Source: Ornithinibacillus scapharcae TW25 (GTDB taxonomy: Bacteria > Bacillota > Bacilli > Bacillales > Amphibacillaceae). Taken from it: a DNA stretch of 46,752 nt. A program made the position numbers and the translations under genes. Position 1 is the stretch's first letter; every line of letters begins with the position of its first letter. The notes below the pieces were generated by a model. That model saw only the letters and a list, made by a program, of their open reading frames with translations, made no database searches and was not told the origin of the DNA. The stretch covers positions 1 through 46,752 of the forward strand of contig NZ_AEWH01000064.1 of the NCBI RefSeq assembly GCF_000190475.1, given 5' to 3'. Below are positions 34,547 to 46,000 of the stretch, one piece after another.

Positions 34547-35533
34547 CTAGTTTTCATATTCCTTCTCAAGTACTCTATTGCTCCTTACCGTATCAATTGG
34601 ACGAACTAAGCTCTCAATTTCTTCGCGTTTTGACTCAAAGAACGGTGGTAATGAGAGTTTTTCTCCCAAGGTTTCATAGGGTTCATCCTCCATAAATCCT
34701 GGCCCATCTGTTGCTAGTTCAAATAATACTCCAGGTGCAATATTTGCATATAATGAACCAAAGTAAAAACGTTCTACATAGCCTGAATTAGGGAGACGGA
34801 ATGACTCATATCGTTTCATCCACTCCTCTAGTTCCTTACGATCCTCGACACGAAAAGCAGCATGGTGAACCGTCCCATAACCTTGTCTTGCCCGAGGAAG
34901 AATCGTGTTATATTCCACTATTACTTGTGCACCATTTCCCCCTTCACCCATTTCAAATAGATGGAAGGAGCCTTCTTTTGCAACTTCGTTAAATAAGTAA
35001 ACCTGTTCCAAAACGGCTTTAAAGTAATCGAAATTAGACACTCGCACAAATACTGGTCCTAGTCCTGTAATAGCAAACTCTAAAGGAATTGGTCCCTTTT
35101 GCCAAGGTGTTCCTGAAGCAACACCTTCATTATTTTCATCCGAAATCAGTTGATAGTTTTGCTCATCAAAATCAACGAACGACAGTGTTTTCTTTCCAAA
35201 TTGTTCTTTTATTCCTTTATGTTTTACTTGTAATCGGTCAAATCGCTTCACCCAATATTCTAGTGCAGCATCATTCGGTACTCGGAAGGATGTTTTCGAA
35301 ATTTCATCAGTGCCATGTACTCCTTTTGGTATTCCTGGAAAATCAAAGAACGTCATATCTGTTCCGGGACTACCAACGTCATCTGTAAAATATAGATGGT
35401 AGGTTTGGATATCATCTTGGTTCACGGTCTTTTTTACTAATCTTAATCCAAGGACATATGTGTAAAACTCATAGATTTTTTCGGCACTACTTGTAATAGC
35501 TGTAATGTGATGCACACCTTTTAATTGATTCAT
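34547..35533 (-). CDS. Ring-cleaving dioxygenase, VOC superfamily (MhqO/MhqE-like)
   Basis: This 328-residue protein has the two tandem glyoxalase/VOC modules of extradiol-type dioxygenases: VHHITAITSSAEKIYEFYTYVLGLRLVKKTVNQDD at the start with the metal His, GTVHHAAFRVEDRKELEEW in the middle and a Glu in the C-terminal LFELATDGPGF. B. subtilis relatives (MhqE, MhqO) open catechol/hydroquinone rings under quinone stress. It is the last gene of a three-gene operon with a flavin reductase-like protein and a paralogue. Confidence 0.9.
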   Translation of the reverse strand: MNQLKGVHHITAITSSAEKIYEFYTYVLGLRLVKKTVNQDDIQTYHLYFTDDVGSPGTDMTFFDFPGIPKGVHGTDEISKTSFRVPNDAALEYWVKRFDRLQVKHKGIKEQFGKKTLSFVDFDEQNYQLISDENNEGVASGTPWQKGPIPLEFAITGLGPVFVRVSNFDYFKAVLEQVYLFNEVAKEGSFHLFEMGEGGNGAQVIVEYNTILPRARQGYGTVHHAAFRVEDRKELEEWMKRYESFRLPNSGYVERFYFGSLYANIAPGVLFELATDGPGFMEDEPYETLGEKLSLPPFFESKREEIESLVRPIDTVRSNRVLEKEYEN

Positions 35534-35600
35534 GTTTTTTCCTCCATATTATAAAAGTGACTTTCCGCTCCAATGCGCTAAGCTTCCAATCATCTTTAGA

Positions 35601-36206
35601 TTATTTTGGTCGTTCGATAGAAAATGTTTCTCCTATCTTGGCATAACTACTACCAGCAAGTCTACTTACAGCAGCAAGTTTTTCCTGGTTGATTCTACCT
35701 GAATCATATAATTCTTCCGCAATATGAAACCGTACAATCTTTCCAATCAGTAAATCGACACCGACATCACTGTCACCTAATTCCAATGCTTGTTCTAATC
35801 TACACTCAAACCGGACCTTGGCTTCTTCAATCCCAGGAACAGTGACTTCATCACTTGGCATTAGTGTTAACTTTGCATGCTCGATTTCACTCTCATTAGG
35901 TGGAAGTGATGCTGCCGTCTGATTAATCTTATTTACATTCGATTCATCAACGATGTGAACGACAAATTCTTTATGTCTTACGATGTTTCTTGCGGTATCT
36001 TTCATTTCTCCGCTTCTCCGCTGAATAGATAACGAAATCATCGGTGGATTTGACGATATTATATTGAAATAACTAAATGGTGCACCGTTCACTATTCCTT
36101 CATCCGTTATGGATGTAACAAACGCAATGGGGCGAGGTATTATCGTACCAATTAGTAATTTATAGTTTTCTCTTTCCGCATTATTCTTCGGATCAAATGA
36201 TAACAA
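35601..36206 (-). CDS. Flavin reductase-like FMN-binding protein
   Basis: This 201-residue split-barrel flavoprotein opens LIGTIIPRPIAFVTSITDEGIVNGAPFSYFNIISSNPPMISLSIQRR, the standard flavin reductase-like domain (YwrF type). It sits between two ring-cleaving dioxygenase genes, 11 bases after the upstream one, so it probably acts in the same quinone/aromatic detoxification. Whether it reduces flavin or works on the substrate directly is not known. Confidence 0.85.
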   Translation of the reverse strand: MLSFDPKNNAERENYKLLIGTIIPRPIAFVTSITDEGIVNGAPFSYFNIISSNPPMISLSIQRRSGEMKDTARNIVRHKEFVVHIVDESNVNKINQTAASLPPNESEIEHAKLTLMPSDEVTVPGIEEAKVRFECRLEQALELGDSDVGVDLLIGKIVRFHIAEELYDSGRINQEKLAAVSRLAGSSYAKIGETFSIERPK

Positions 36207-36217
36207 TACATTCCCTC

Positions 36218-37153
36218 CTAGTCTAGTTCTCTAACTTTTATAGGAATTAAATGACTATTGAGCTTTTCACGATAGTCTTCATATTGTTCCGGTAGCTTTA
36301 GCTCTTGCCCCATTGTTTCATACGATTCATCATGGGCAAACCCTGGCGGATCGGTTGCAATCTCAAATAATATTTCTCCATGCTCTCTAAAATAGATCGC
36401 ATTAAAGTAGTTTCGATCTCGTACAGCCGTTACACCATATCCTTCATCTGCTACAAAACGTTGCCAATCTAATTGGTCCTCATCGTCCTTTGCACGCCAT
36501 GCGATATGGTGGACCGTTCCAACACCCATCTGACCTCGTTCCATTGCTACCATCTTCATATCGACTATGTTTCCGATATCACCATAAGCTTGAAAACGTA
36601 CTAAGTCTCCTTCTTCTCCAATTTTCTCTAAGCCCATTACGTTTTGCAGTATCTCGGCAGTTTGTTCAGGATGTACGGAGTAAAGAACCGCCCCGCCAAA
36701 TCCTTTTATCGCTACCTCAGGCGTTACATCTCCATATGTCCACTGATTTCTCTCACCTTCTGCCCTCTCAACAAGCTCTAATTGGAGGCCGTGAAAGTCT
36801 TCAAATTGTAAATACGTTTCACCAAAACGTTCAGTTTTCTCAACTTTTACGTTGAATTTTTCTAAACGTCCTTCCCAATACGACATTGTACCTGTTGGAA
36901 TGGCATAGGTTGTTACACCAACCTGCCCTCCACCGATTTTCCCTTTATAGGCATTTGCCCATGGGAAAAAGGTGATGATGCTTCCTGGTCTACCGCCATC
37001 ATTACCAAAATACAGATGGTAGGTGCCTGGGTCATCAAAGTTTATTGTTTTTTTTACTAATCGCAACCCTAAGATCCCTGCATAGAAATCAACATTTTCC
37101 TGCGGATGGCCGACGATTGCTGTAATGTGATGGATTCCTGCCGTTTTCTTCAC
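36218..37153 (-). CDS. mhqO: Ring-cleaving dioxygenase, VOC superfamily (MhqO-like)
   Basis: This 311-residue protein has two VOC modules with metal-ligand signatures IHHITAIVGHPQENVDFYAGILGLRLVKKTINFDD, GTVHHIAWRAKDDEDQLDW and ILFEIATDPPGF. The length matches B. subtilis MhqO (312). It is the first gene of the operon, preceded by a sequence that closely matches the MhqR operator. It is a paralogue of the last gene in the operon. Confidence 0.88.
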   Translation of the reverse strand: MKKTAGIHHITAIVGHPQENVDFYAGILGLRLVKKTINFDDPGTYHLYFGNDGGRPGSIITFFPWANAYKGKIGGGQVGVTTYAIPTGTMSYWEGRLEKFNVKVEKTERFGETYLQFEDFHGLQLELVERAEGERNQWTYGDVTPEVAIKGFGGAVLYSVHPEQTAEILQNVMGLEKIGEEGDLVRFQAYGDIGNIVDMKMVAMERGQMGVGTVHHIAWRAKDDEDQLDWQRFVADEGYGVTAVRDRNYFNAIYFREHGEILFEIATDPPGFAHDESYETMGQELKLPEQYEDYREKLNSHLIPIKVRELD

Positions 37154-37233
37154 TTTAATCTCCCCTTATGGATGAGTCACTTTAATAATTTATTGACCTT
37201 ACTTTTCTCTATTAAAGACCCATTAATACCCTA

Positions 37234-37251
37234 TATCTCTAATTCGAGACA
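37234..37251. promoter_or_regulatory. MhqR-like operator
   Basis: TATCTCTAATTCGAGACA matches the inverted repeat bound by the MarR-type repressor MhqR in B. subtilis (TATCTCGAATTCGAGATA) at 15 of 18 positions. It lies about 80 bases upstream of the first dioxygenase gene and between a TTGAAT (-35-like) and TATAGG (-10-like) element on the minus strand, where a repressor would block polymerase. Confidence 0.75.
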
Positions 37252-37311
37252 ATTCAACTTAAAAAAATATAGTACTCACTTCCTATATAATTACCTTTAC
37301 TCGAAAATAAT

Positions 37312-37336
37312 CTTAATTAAGTTATTCTTAATTAAA
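37312..37336. repeat. Paired AT palindromes, 15 bp apart
   Basis: CTTAATTAAG (37312-37321) and CTTAATTAAA (37327-37336) are two near-identical palindromic motifs with a 15-bp period in the promoter region between the mhq operon and the lipoprotein gene. They could be a second operator. Confidence 0.35.
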
Positions 37337-37552
37337 TATAATTGTATAAAATAATTTTCGCTTTGTCAACTAGAGCCCTCGAAAGGTTATTATTTTACAA
37401 ATGTTAATCAGAAGAATTGGATGTTAGAAAATACTGGTAAAAATGTTGTAATTTTACTAATATAAAGAAAAGTATATTTGATTTGTAGTATCTTTCGAAG
37501 AGATTATTTTTAGAATTAACGAAATTACTTTTATTGGTTAGGAGAATAGTAG

Positions 37553-37810
37553 TTGAGAAAATACCTTTTTATATTTGTACTCATACTTTTCATCACTGGC
37601 TGTGAAAATTCAAATCCTAAAATATCAGAAGATGATGCAAAATTAACTGCATTGGAAGAGCACTCTAAGGACATAAAAATCATCTCAATTAGTCACGAAG
37701 ATGGTCAGTATATTGTTAAATGGGAAATAGACCCTCATTTTGAGTTTGGCGCCTATTATATTGATGATCAGAGCGGAGAGATAGTCGAAGGGGAAGAGTC
37801 ACGTTGTTAA
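37553..37810 (+). CDS. Small lipoprotein, PepSY-like
   Basis: This 85-residue protein has a lipoprotein signal (MRKYLFIFVLILFITGC, Cys 17) and a short domain with DDAKLTALEEHSKDIKIISISHEDGQYIVKWEI, followed by GAYYIDDQSGEIVEGE, which resembles a single PepSY-type unit. The start is TTG with GGAG eight bases upstream. Function is unknown; such lipoproteins often modulate peptidases or sensors at the surface. Confidence 0.7.
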   Translation: MRKYLFIFVLILFITGCENSNPKISEDDAKLTALEEHSKDIKIISISHEDGQYIVKWEIDPHFEFGAYYIDDQSGEIVEGEESRC

Positions 37811-37842
37811 CATTTAGATTGAAAAGAAAGAGATGAATAATC

Positions 37843-37914
37843 ATGCCTAAATCACTTGCTGTACTAGACAAAATTCTTGGATGGAAAACTAAATTATTAT
37901 TAAGAGGAAGTTAA
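37843..37914 (+). CDS. Possible 23-residue peptide
   Basis: A short frame begins at an ATG with a modest GAGATG-type ribosome site and ends five bases before the next small membrane-protein gene. It reads MPKSLAVLDKILGWKTKLLL-. It is amphipathic and basic. The evidence is only the position between two small genes on the same strand, so it may be spurious. Confidence 0.3.
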   Translation: MPKSLAVLDKILGWKTKLLLRGS

Positions 37915-37918
37915 ACAT

Positions 37919-38098
37919 ATGAAACACAAGCTATTTCCAATAGTAGTAAGTTTTTTTGTATTTGGCTCTGCTGTTATAAGTAGTATAGATTCCATTAGTT
38001 TCAAATTTAAGTTGATTTTTTATATGTGTGCTTTGACTATACTGATTATCACAGGTTTAGTAAGTTTATATAGGTTTGTTGAACGGACTAAACACTAA
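37919..38098 (+). CDS. Small two-segment membrane protein
   Basis: This 59-residue protein has two hydrophobic segments (about 5-22 and 30-50) and a charged C-terminus. GAGGAAG lies eight bases before the ATG, supporting translation. It is the last of a group of small plus-strand genes ended by a shared hairpin. No family is recognised. Confidence 0.5.
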   Translation: MKHKLFPIVVSFFVFGSAVISSIDSISFKFKLIFYMCALTILIITGLVSLYRFVERTKH

Positions 38099-38167
38099 AA
38101 ATCATATTCCAGCAAAGATGGTAGCTAGGATATTTTTCTAGTTAATCAAAAGAAATAGTACCAATAA

Positions 38168-38200
38168 TATAAGAGGATAGTTTTGTGCTATCCTCTTATA
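38168..38200. terminator. Bidirectional hairpin between convergent small genes
   Basis: TATAAGAGGATAG pairs perfectly with CTATCCTCTTATA (13 bp, 7-nt loop). It separates the plus-strand membrane protein from the minus-strand DUF2651 gene. Confidence 0.7.
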
Positions 38201-38235
38201 AATTTCCAAAAATGCACTTCTAACAAAATACAAAA

Positions 38236-38466
38236 CTATTTCTTAATAGATTTGGCGATTAAACTAACAATAGCGGAGAGTACTGTGTACACTACAACCC
38301 AAATAAAGAAAGATTCATTGAATACCGTGAAAGTTAATATGATGAATACAACAAAGGTAAGAAGTGGCATGACAAACCATTTCTTAAACAAAAATATTCC
38401 CACAATAGATGATAAAACAACAATAGTGGGAAGAGTAATAAATACTAAGCCAAAAGGATCTTTCAT
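38236..38466 (-). CDS. DUF2651-like small membrane protein
   Basis: This 76-residue protein has three hydrophobic segments and the conserved FKKWFVMPLLTFVVFIILTFTVFNESFFIWVVVYT core of the DUF2651 family of Bacillus. The frame is open another 56 codons upstream, but that part is Cys-rich and unrelated; I chose the ATG at 38464-38466, though its ribosome site (GGTGAT) is weak. Function is unknown. Confidence 0.65.
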   Translation of the reverse strand: MKDPFGLVFITLPTIVVLSSIVGIFLFKKWFVMPLLTFVVFIILTFTVFNESFFIWVVVYTVLSAIVSLIAKSIKK

Positions 38467-38810
38467 ATTTTCAATCACCAACTTTGTTAAATTATAACAA
38501 TTTATACAAATTATGCCTATACATTTTTTGCAATTTGGTATTAGGTCCCTACATCCATAACAGTCCGATATACTATTTTTATTACTTGACCAAAATAAAA
38601 AGAAGCTTGATTTAACAAGCTTCTTTCTTGGCACATAGGAAAGTATAAAAATCTTTCTCGCTTCATAAGAGAAACTAGTACATTCGTAAATGGACTAGCA
38701 AATGCGGTTTTTTCTTATGAAAAATTATAGATTTTAAAATAATTTACTAGTTTACTAGTTCATTGTACCATCAATGGGAGCACTACCCCTTGAAGGAATT
38801 CTCTCTACAC
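38467..38810. other. Intergenic region with glpK terminator
   Basis: Apart from the glpK terminator this gap shows no convincing gene. Part of it could carry the promoter of the DUF2651 gene; short repeated TTTACTAG-like words near 38750 are the only other structure I see. Confidence 0.4.
38600..38625 (-). terminator. Terminator of the glp operon
   Basis: AAGAAGCTTG pairs with CAAGCTTCTT; the minus strand continues with a T-rich tract (TTTTTATTTT). Confidence 0.8.
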
Positions 38811-40364
<1,554 letters not shown>

Positions 40365-40377
40365 TTACATCTCTTAC

Positions 40378-40941
40378 TTACGATTTTGGTTGGTAATAAT
40401 CCCACAATTCTTTATTAGATGTTGTAATGGTAGTTGCACCCGCCTTAATCGCTTGTTCCACTTCTTCAACGGTCTCAATAAAGCCACTAGCAATAATTTC
40501 CTTATTCGTTTGTTCGGTAAATTGGCGAATAATCTTCGGAACCACTCCTGGTAACAACTCGATATAGTCTGGATCTGTTCTTTCAATTAGCTTTCCACTC
40601 TTCTCGATTGACTTGGAATCTAATAAGAATATCCGCTGAAAGGTTTGAACACCTTTTTGTTTGGCTTTCATAATAACACTAGGCTTAGTAGAAATAATTC
40701 CATATGGCTTATATTCCTGACAAATGAATTCTGTGGCATATTCATCTGCCTTTAACCCCATCACTAAATCAATATCTAATAGTAGCTTTTTATTGTGCAT
40801 ATGTGCCATTTGAAAGATCGGCCTCAATCTCGAAATATGTGCATCTAGAACAGCAAAATATTCATAGTTATATGTTGCTAGTTTATCAACATCTTTCATT
40901 TCACCTATAACAGGAATAATGCTCTGACCTTTAAACGTCAT
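40378..40941 (-). CDS. glpP: Glycerol uptake operon antiterminator regulatory protein
   Basis: GlpP binds glycerol 3-phosphate and the leader RNA of glp genes, preventing termination and stabilising the mRNA. The 187-residue TIM-barrel-like protein shows AVLDAHISRLRPIFQMAHMHNKKLLLDIDLVMGLKADEYATEFI, ELLPGVVPKIIRQF and ASGFIETVEEVEQAIKAGATTITTSNKELW. It lies between glpD and glpK; in B. subtilis it precedes glpFK. Its RNA target is visible upstream of glpD. Confidence 0.92.
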   Translation of the reverse strand: MTFKGQSIIPVIGEMKDVDKLATYNYEYFAVLDAHISRLRPIFQMAHMHNKKLLLDIDLVMGLKADEYATEFICQEYKPYGIISTKPSVIMKAKQKGVQTFQRIFLLDSKSIEKSGKLIERTDPDYIELLPGVVPKIIRQFTEQTNKEIIASGFIETVEEVEQAIKAGATTITTSNKELWDYYQPKS

Positions 40942-40968
40942 ATTTTCACCTACAAACCCAAATAATAC

Positions 40969-41000
40969 GATGATTAAAAACAGTAACGTTTCTAATCATC
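40969..41000 (-). terminator. Hairpin between glpD and glpP
   Basis: GATGATTA-AAAAC pairs with GTTTC-TAATCATC (13 bp with one G-U). The tail is only moderately T-rich, so it is a partial terminator or a processing/stability element between the two cistrons. Confidence 0.55.
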
Positions 41001-41015
41001 GCTCGCTTATGAAAA

Positions 41016-42674
41016 TTAATTTTTAAACTCAGCATCATTAAGTGCGTTTTCTAATTCTTTCTGATATTCATTCGTGATATCTTCATTCCAGTTGAAATAA
41101 TCTTTCATATAATTAAGGACGTTCTCTTGATATGTTTTTACAGTGTTTATGTCGAATAAAATGGCTCCTGTTCTTCTATTAAAGAAGTCAACTGGGGTTG
41201 CGGCCATTTCATGTTCCAATGCATATTGTAATTTTGCGTACAACGTCAATGGTAGATTATATTTTTCAGCTATTTCATTCCCCTCACGGATGATATCAAA
41301 TAGTATCGGCACGTTAGAACCATATCTTGAGGCTAAATGTTCCGAGTCTTTCTCTGATAGCCCAATTGAAGTTGCAACTTTTACTTGTTCGTTTACAAAT
41401 TGTTTGAACATTGCAGAGCCACCAACATTACCACCTGAAATTGGGATATTTCTTGTTTCACATGAAGAATATAGTTTACCATATTCTGTTTTAAATTTGG
41501 ATGCCAAGAGGTCTACGATGCTTTCTGCCATTTTCCGATAACCAGTTAGTTTCCCACCAGCAATTGTTAATAGGCCTGAATCTGATTCCCAGATTTCATC
41601 TTTACGTGAAATCTCTGATGGGTCTTTGCCCTCTTCCCAAATTAAAGGTCGTACACCAGCCCAGTTTGATTCCACATCATCTTTTGTAATATTGACTTCC
41701 GGGAACATATAGTGAATTGCTTTTAGTAAATAATCACGATCCTCTGTTGTCATCTTTGGATGAATTGGATCGGTATCATAAAATGTATCGGTAGTTCCTA
41801 CATAAGCTTTGCCATCACGTGGGATAGCAAATACCATGCGTCCATCTGGTGTATCAAAGTAGACAGCCTGTTTTAATGGAAATTTCGATTGATCAATAAC
41901 AATATGAACACCTTTTGTAAGCTTCAGGACTTTACCTTTTTTAGAATTATCTTGTTCACGAATCGTATCTACCCATGGACCTGTTGCATTCACAACTTTC
42001 TTCGCACGAATCTCATACGATTCCCCTGATAACTGGTCATGGACGATTGCCCCAACTACTTTTCCTTTTTCATTATATAATAGCTTCTCTACTTTTGAAT
42101 AATTAAGCGCTAATGCACCTTTTTCTACGGCTGCTTTGGTAACCTCCATTGTCAATCTAGCATCATCGGTCTTATATTCAACATAAATGCCGCCACCTTT
42201 TAAATCTTGTTTTTTAACAAGAGGGGCTTTTTCCAATGTTTGTTCTGGGGTCAGCATATATCTTCTTTCATTCTTCTTCACACCAGCTAAAAAGTCATAC
42301 ATTCTTAAACCAATAGATGTCATGAACTTCCCAAAGGTACCGCCTTTATGGAAAGGAAGAAGCATCCATTCCGGTGTTGTTACATGTGGACCATTCTCAT
42401 ATACAATTGCTCTTTCTTTGCCGACCTCAGCAACCTGCTTCACATGAAATTGTTTGAGGTAGCGAAGACCACCATGGACTAATTTAGTTGATCGACTAGA
42501 AGTACCTGCTGCAAAGTCTTGCATTTCTACTAAGGCGATTTTCATTCCTCTTGTAGTAGCATCAAAAGCAATACCAGCACCAGTAATCCCGCCACCAATA
42601 ACCAATACATCAAATTCTTCCTTTTGTACGGTATCGATTAACTGTTGACGATTCTTATTTGAGAAGTTCATCAT
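41016..42674 (-). CDS. glpD: Aerobic glycerol-3-phosphate dehydrogenase
   Basis: This FAD enzyme oxidises glycerol 3-phosphate to dihydroxyacetone phosphate and passes electrons to the membrane quinone pool. The 552-residue protein has the FAD-binding [22 protein letters not shown] and the FAD-dependent GPD signature [26 protein letters not shown], plus [30 protein letters not shown] precedes the ATG at 42674. It is preceded by a GlpP-type leader terminator, so it is controlled by antitermination. Confidence 0.96.
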   Translation of the reverse strand: MMNFSNKNRQQLIDTVQKEEFDVLVIGGGITGAGIAFDATTRGMKIALVEMQDFAAGTSSRSTKLVHGGLRYLKQFHVKQVAEVGKERAIVYENGPHVTTPEWMLLPFHKGGTFGKFMTSIGLRMYDFLAGVKKNERRYMLTPEQTLEKAPLVKKQDLKGGGIYVEYKTDDARLTMEVTKAAVEKGALALNYSKVEKLLYNEKGKVVGAIVHDQLSGESYEIRAKKVVNATGPWVDTIREQDNSKKGKVLKLTKGVHIVIDQSKFPLKQAVYFDTPDGRMVFAIPRDGKAYVGTTDTFYDTDPIHPKMTTEDRDYLLKAIHYMFPEVNITKDDVESNWAGVRPLIWEEGKDPSEISRKDEIWESDSGLLTIAGGKLTGYRKMAESIVDLLASKFKTEYGKLYSSCETRNIPISGGNVGGSAMFKQFVNEQVKVATSIGLSEKDSEHLASRYGSNVPILFDIIREGNEIAEKYNLPLTLYAKLQYALEHEMAATPVDFFNRRTGAILFDINTVKTYQENVLNYMKDYFNWNEDITNEYQKELENALNDAEFKN

Positions 42675-42889
42675 CCAATTCTCCTTTTTCCTTATACTGT
42701 ATAGTTATACCAAGGTATTATTATTATATGAATGAAAGCTATACTAAGAATTACTATAGGTTAAAAAAGTCCTATTGACATGAGGATAGTTTCCCTACAT
42801 ATGAGATAAAAGCATTCACTCGTCTATGCAACTATCTATATCTCTTAGGCATTAGATCAGGCTTTTTATACTTTCCCAAATGCAAAAAA

Positions 42890-42936
42890 GACCACAAGAA
42901 ACAGTGTCAAATATACCTCTGACATGTCTTGCGGTC
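42890..42936 (-). promoter_or_regulatory. GlpP-responsive leader terminator of glpD
   Basis: GACCGCAAG pairs with CTTGTGGTC through an inner TGTCA/TGACA helix, followed by TTTTTT on the minus strand. It is preceded in the RNA by CACGGGAGAGAC, which resembles the start of the B. subtilis glpD leader. It lies about 215 bases before glpD; GlpP with glycerol 3-phosphate should let transcription through. Confidence 0.75.
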
Positions 42937-42971
42937 TCATTCGTCTCTCCCGTGATATTAACTTACTTTAA

Positions 42972-43001
42972 ATTATAGCATAGAAAACAACGCATAGTTA
43001 A
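42972..43001 (-). promoter_or_regulatory. Promoter of glpD
   Basis: The minus strand has TTAACT (42996-43001), an 18-bp spacer and TATAAT (42972-42977), just upstream of the GlpP leader terminator. Confidence 0.65.
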
Positions 43002-43022
43002 TAATCCGTCTTACAATTAACG

Positions 43023-46000
43023 TTAGCAACTATTTCCAAATCTAATATTCTGTAAGTCATGCTGTGCCGATTCAGGAATGACAGTTTCTCCGAAAACAAA
43101 GAAATTTGGTACGGTAAAGTAAGTGGTATCTGCTGTAACTGTTAGTTGTTCCCATGTACCCGTTAGTAAAATTTCTTTATTGATGTATGCTTCTTTCGTT
43201 GTGTTCTCACGATTGGCAATGATGTGCAGATGTTCCCTTCTATTATTACTACCAATGATGACATTTCGATCAATAGTTATATCATTTTCATCCTTACCTG
43301 CATTTACTTTAATCCAATCACCATGTTGGTCCTGAACAGACATCCAATTATCTTGAATATCTGCTCCAGGTCTAAAGAAAGCATTGGATTGCCAATGCTC
43401 ACCATGGAGTAACTTCCCAGTGTGTTGCACAATTTTCGATACATGACATAATACTGGTGTCCCTGGTAATAGAACAAAGTATTGATGAATGGTTAGGCCT
43501 TTGTACTCTTCGTTTTTCTCCATGGTTGTCGATAACTTTATACCTCTCCATTCATTTCCCTTATTATCTGTTAGGCTAGCGAAATCTGCTACGGTTTTCT
43601 CTTTTGATAATGTATGTGGTCTTATTTCGGATAAACCACTCCATAATCCACCAGACCAAGGATTCCACCATAACTTAGGCTGAACTATTGGATAAGAGGT
43701 TTCTAACCATTCATGTCCCTCATAGGTCATCGAATATACAGCTGGGAAAAACTCAGGTGCAGCTTTAATTTCAATGATTCCATTGTTTATCTTCCAAGCT
43801 TGAAGACCTTGATCACGTATTACTTCTTCTTTCATATCCATGTTTTGTTGTTGAATAACCAGTGCCTCACGTTCTACTAAGAAAGCGTCTAGGTTGGCTT
43901 TTAGTTTTACTGTTGAAACAAGAGGCGCATCTTTCAGCGAGATATTAGTGTCCCACTCTCTTTTTTGTTCTTCCCGATTAAACCCGGCAACAGTACTTTC
44001 TTTAGTATTTGCAGCTAACAAGACAATTTCTCCATGAAGATTATTTGCTTTGTAATCTGTAACTTTTAGGCTAACTGTCTCCCCTTGAACAAATGGGTTG
44101 CGATCGGATAATGTTAGCATTAATTGATTCACTGTTTTTGCTTTCTTTGTTAGGCTAGACTGCTTCGCAAAAGCTCGTAACCCTTCTGCATCGTGAAAAG
44201 CTCCAATAGAGAAGTAAACAGAATTCGTTTTGGAAGAACTATTTCCATCGATTTTCCCTAGGTTATATTCAAAATAATTATGCCAACTACCAAAATGAAT
44301 CTTCTCATCAGCATGCCAGCATAAACCGATTGGGTCTGAAGCCCCCTTTGCAAACAACCAATTCTCTGTAATATGACTATCATCCCAATTGCTATACATG
44401 TTCCCAATGGAGTCATTCATTTCCACGACTTCTCCACGGTAAGGAATTACTGCCCGCTCTAGTCCTAAATGTATCGATTGATTGATCCAGATCGGTTGCT
44501 CGGTTTGAACATCTAACATATTTTCCACCTCATAGTAATGCTCCACAAGCCCTTCACTATAGAGCTTCAGTATGAAATGGACCTTTATATTCGGAAATGC
44601 CTCCAGGATATAGGTAACCTTGGCACCGACATAACCAGATTCCTTAAAAAATTCCTTTTCCTCATATTTTGCTTTGGCAATCTCTTCGGAATATGGTTTC
44701 CCAATTTTCGGTGTTAAGATATTGATACTGCTCTCCAATTTCTTTCTACCTACTTGTATTGTATTCCCTTGTTTTTTCAATTGAGTAAAATACTGTCCAT
44801 TAAAAAGTTGAATTATTTCTTCATCCTCACCATAGAATGAAGCACCAATTCCCCTAAGTGGGATACCAATTAGACGAGTGAAATCGACCACATCTCCATT
44901 TTCTTTAATCGCCCTTACCTGTAATGCTGCATCATAATAGCCATGAGCTTTTACCACAAAAGGAATAGCAATGGATTGTTTATTTTTTGGATCAATTTCA
45001 ATATTTAATTTACTAGATTGTATATCCATCAATTTTGAAACAGGAAACTCCAGCTCAAAACGTACTTTCTCTGAGAAATTATTCTTTAAATCTAAATAGA
45101 AAACACTTTCTTTTCCAACAAATGAAAGATCTTCTGGAAAATACGCAGCAACTTGCGCAGGATACTTCGGTAGAATCCCTACCTTAAAGACTGCCTGTTT
45201 CCCATTAATTGTAACGACGGATTGTACCGTTGGATGTGTACGGAATGAATTCTGTTCTTCCTCAATTGGCCCAATGTAGAACGTTCCTGTCACCTCCGCT
45301 GAATCGATTACCTCTAATGATTTTTCAAGCGAAAACCTAATATTTTTATCGCTAATTCCTTTTATATCAATATGAAGAGGTTTACTGGATTTATTGGTGA
45401 TCGAATAACGAACAGGATAATGGTCACCAAACACTAATTGGTGCTCTGGTATATTAGCGGAAATAATGTAATCTTTCGTTTCGATTAAGCGAATGCCTCT
45501 ACCAGTTCTTTCAAACTCCATTCGAAGTTCTGCATTTTCTTTTTCCCATTTATACTCATAGTAATGGAAGTCATTTTCCACCCTACCATCCGGCTTTACT
45601 TCAATTTCCCTTGTACTAGCATCATACCAGCTCGTGTCCTGGAAGAAATCTGCCACTGCCTCGGTATGTAGAACCGTCGGCATAAAATTCATTAAATGCG
45701 TCGAATCATCACGGTCCTCCCAGAAAAATCCACACTTTTTGTAAAGTGGAACTGCCTTGGTATTTCCTGACCAAGTATATAGGTCAAGTCTAGGCCACTT
45801 TAAATGGATAGTCTCTTCTAGTGCAGTAAGTAGCAATTTCTTACCAATCTTTTTACCATGATAGTCATCTCGAACATTTAAAAGTGGAATATATAATGCC
45901 CCTTCATCATCACGATATTCACTAAAACCACAGTACCCTACCACCTTTTCTCCCTCTAAAGCAAGGTAGGTGTGGATATTGGTGGAGTTTCTTTCTCGAT

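Noticed and set aside
36490-36855. A 121-codon plus-strand frame opposite the first dioxygenase
   Set aside because: It mirrors the codon pattern of the real gene; nothing suggests a protein family.
41143-41541. A 132-codon plus-strand frame opposite glpD
   Set aside because: It is antisense to a conserved enzyme gene, with no ribosome site or family features.
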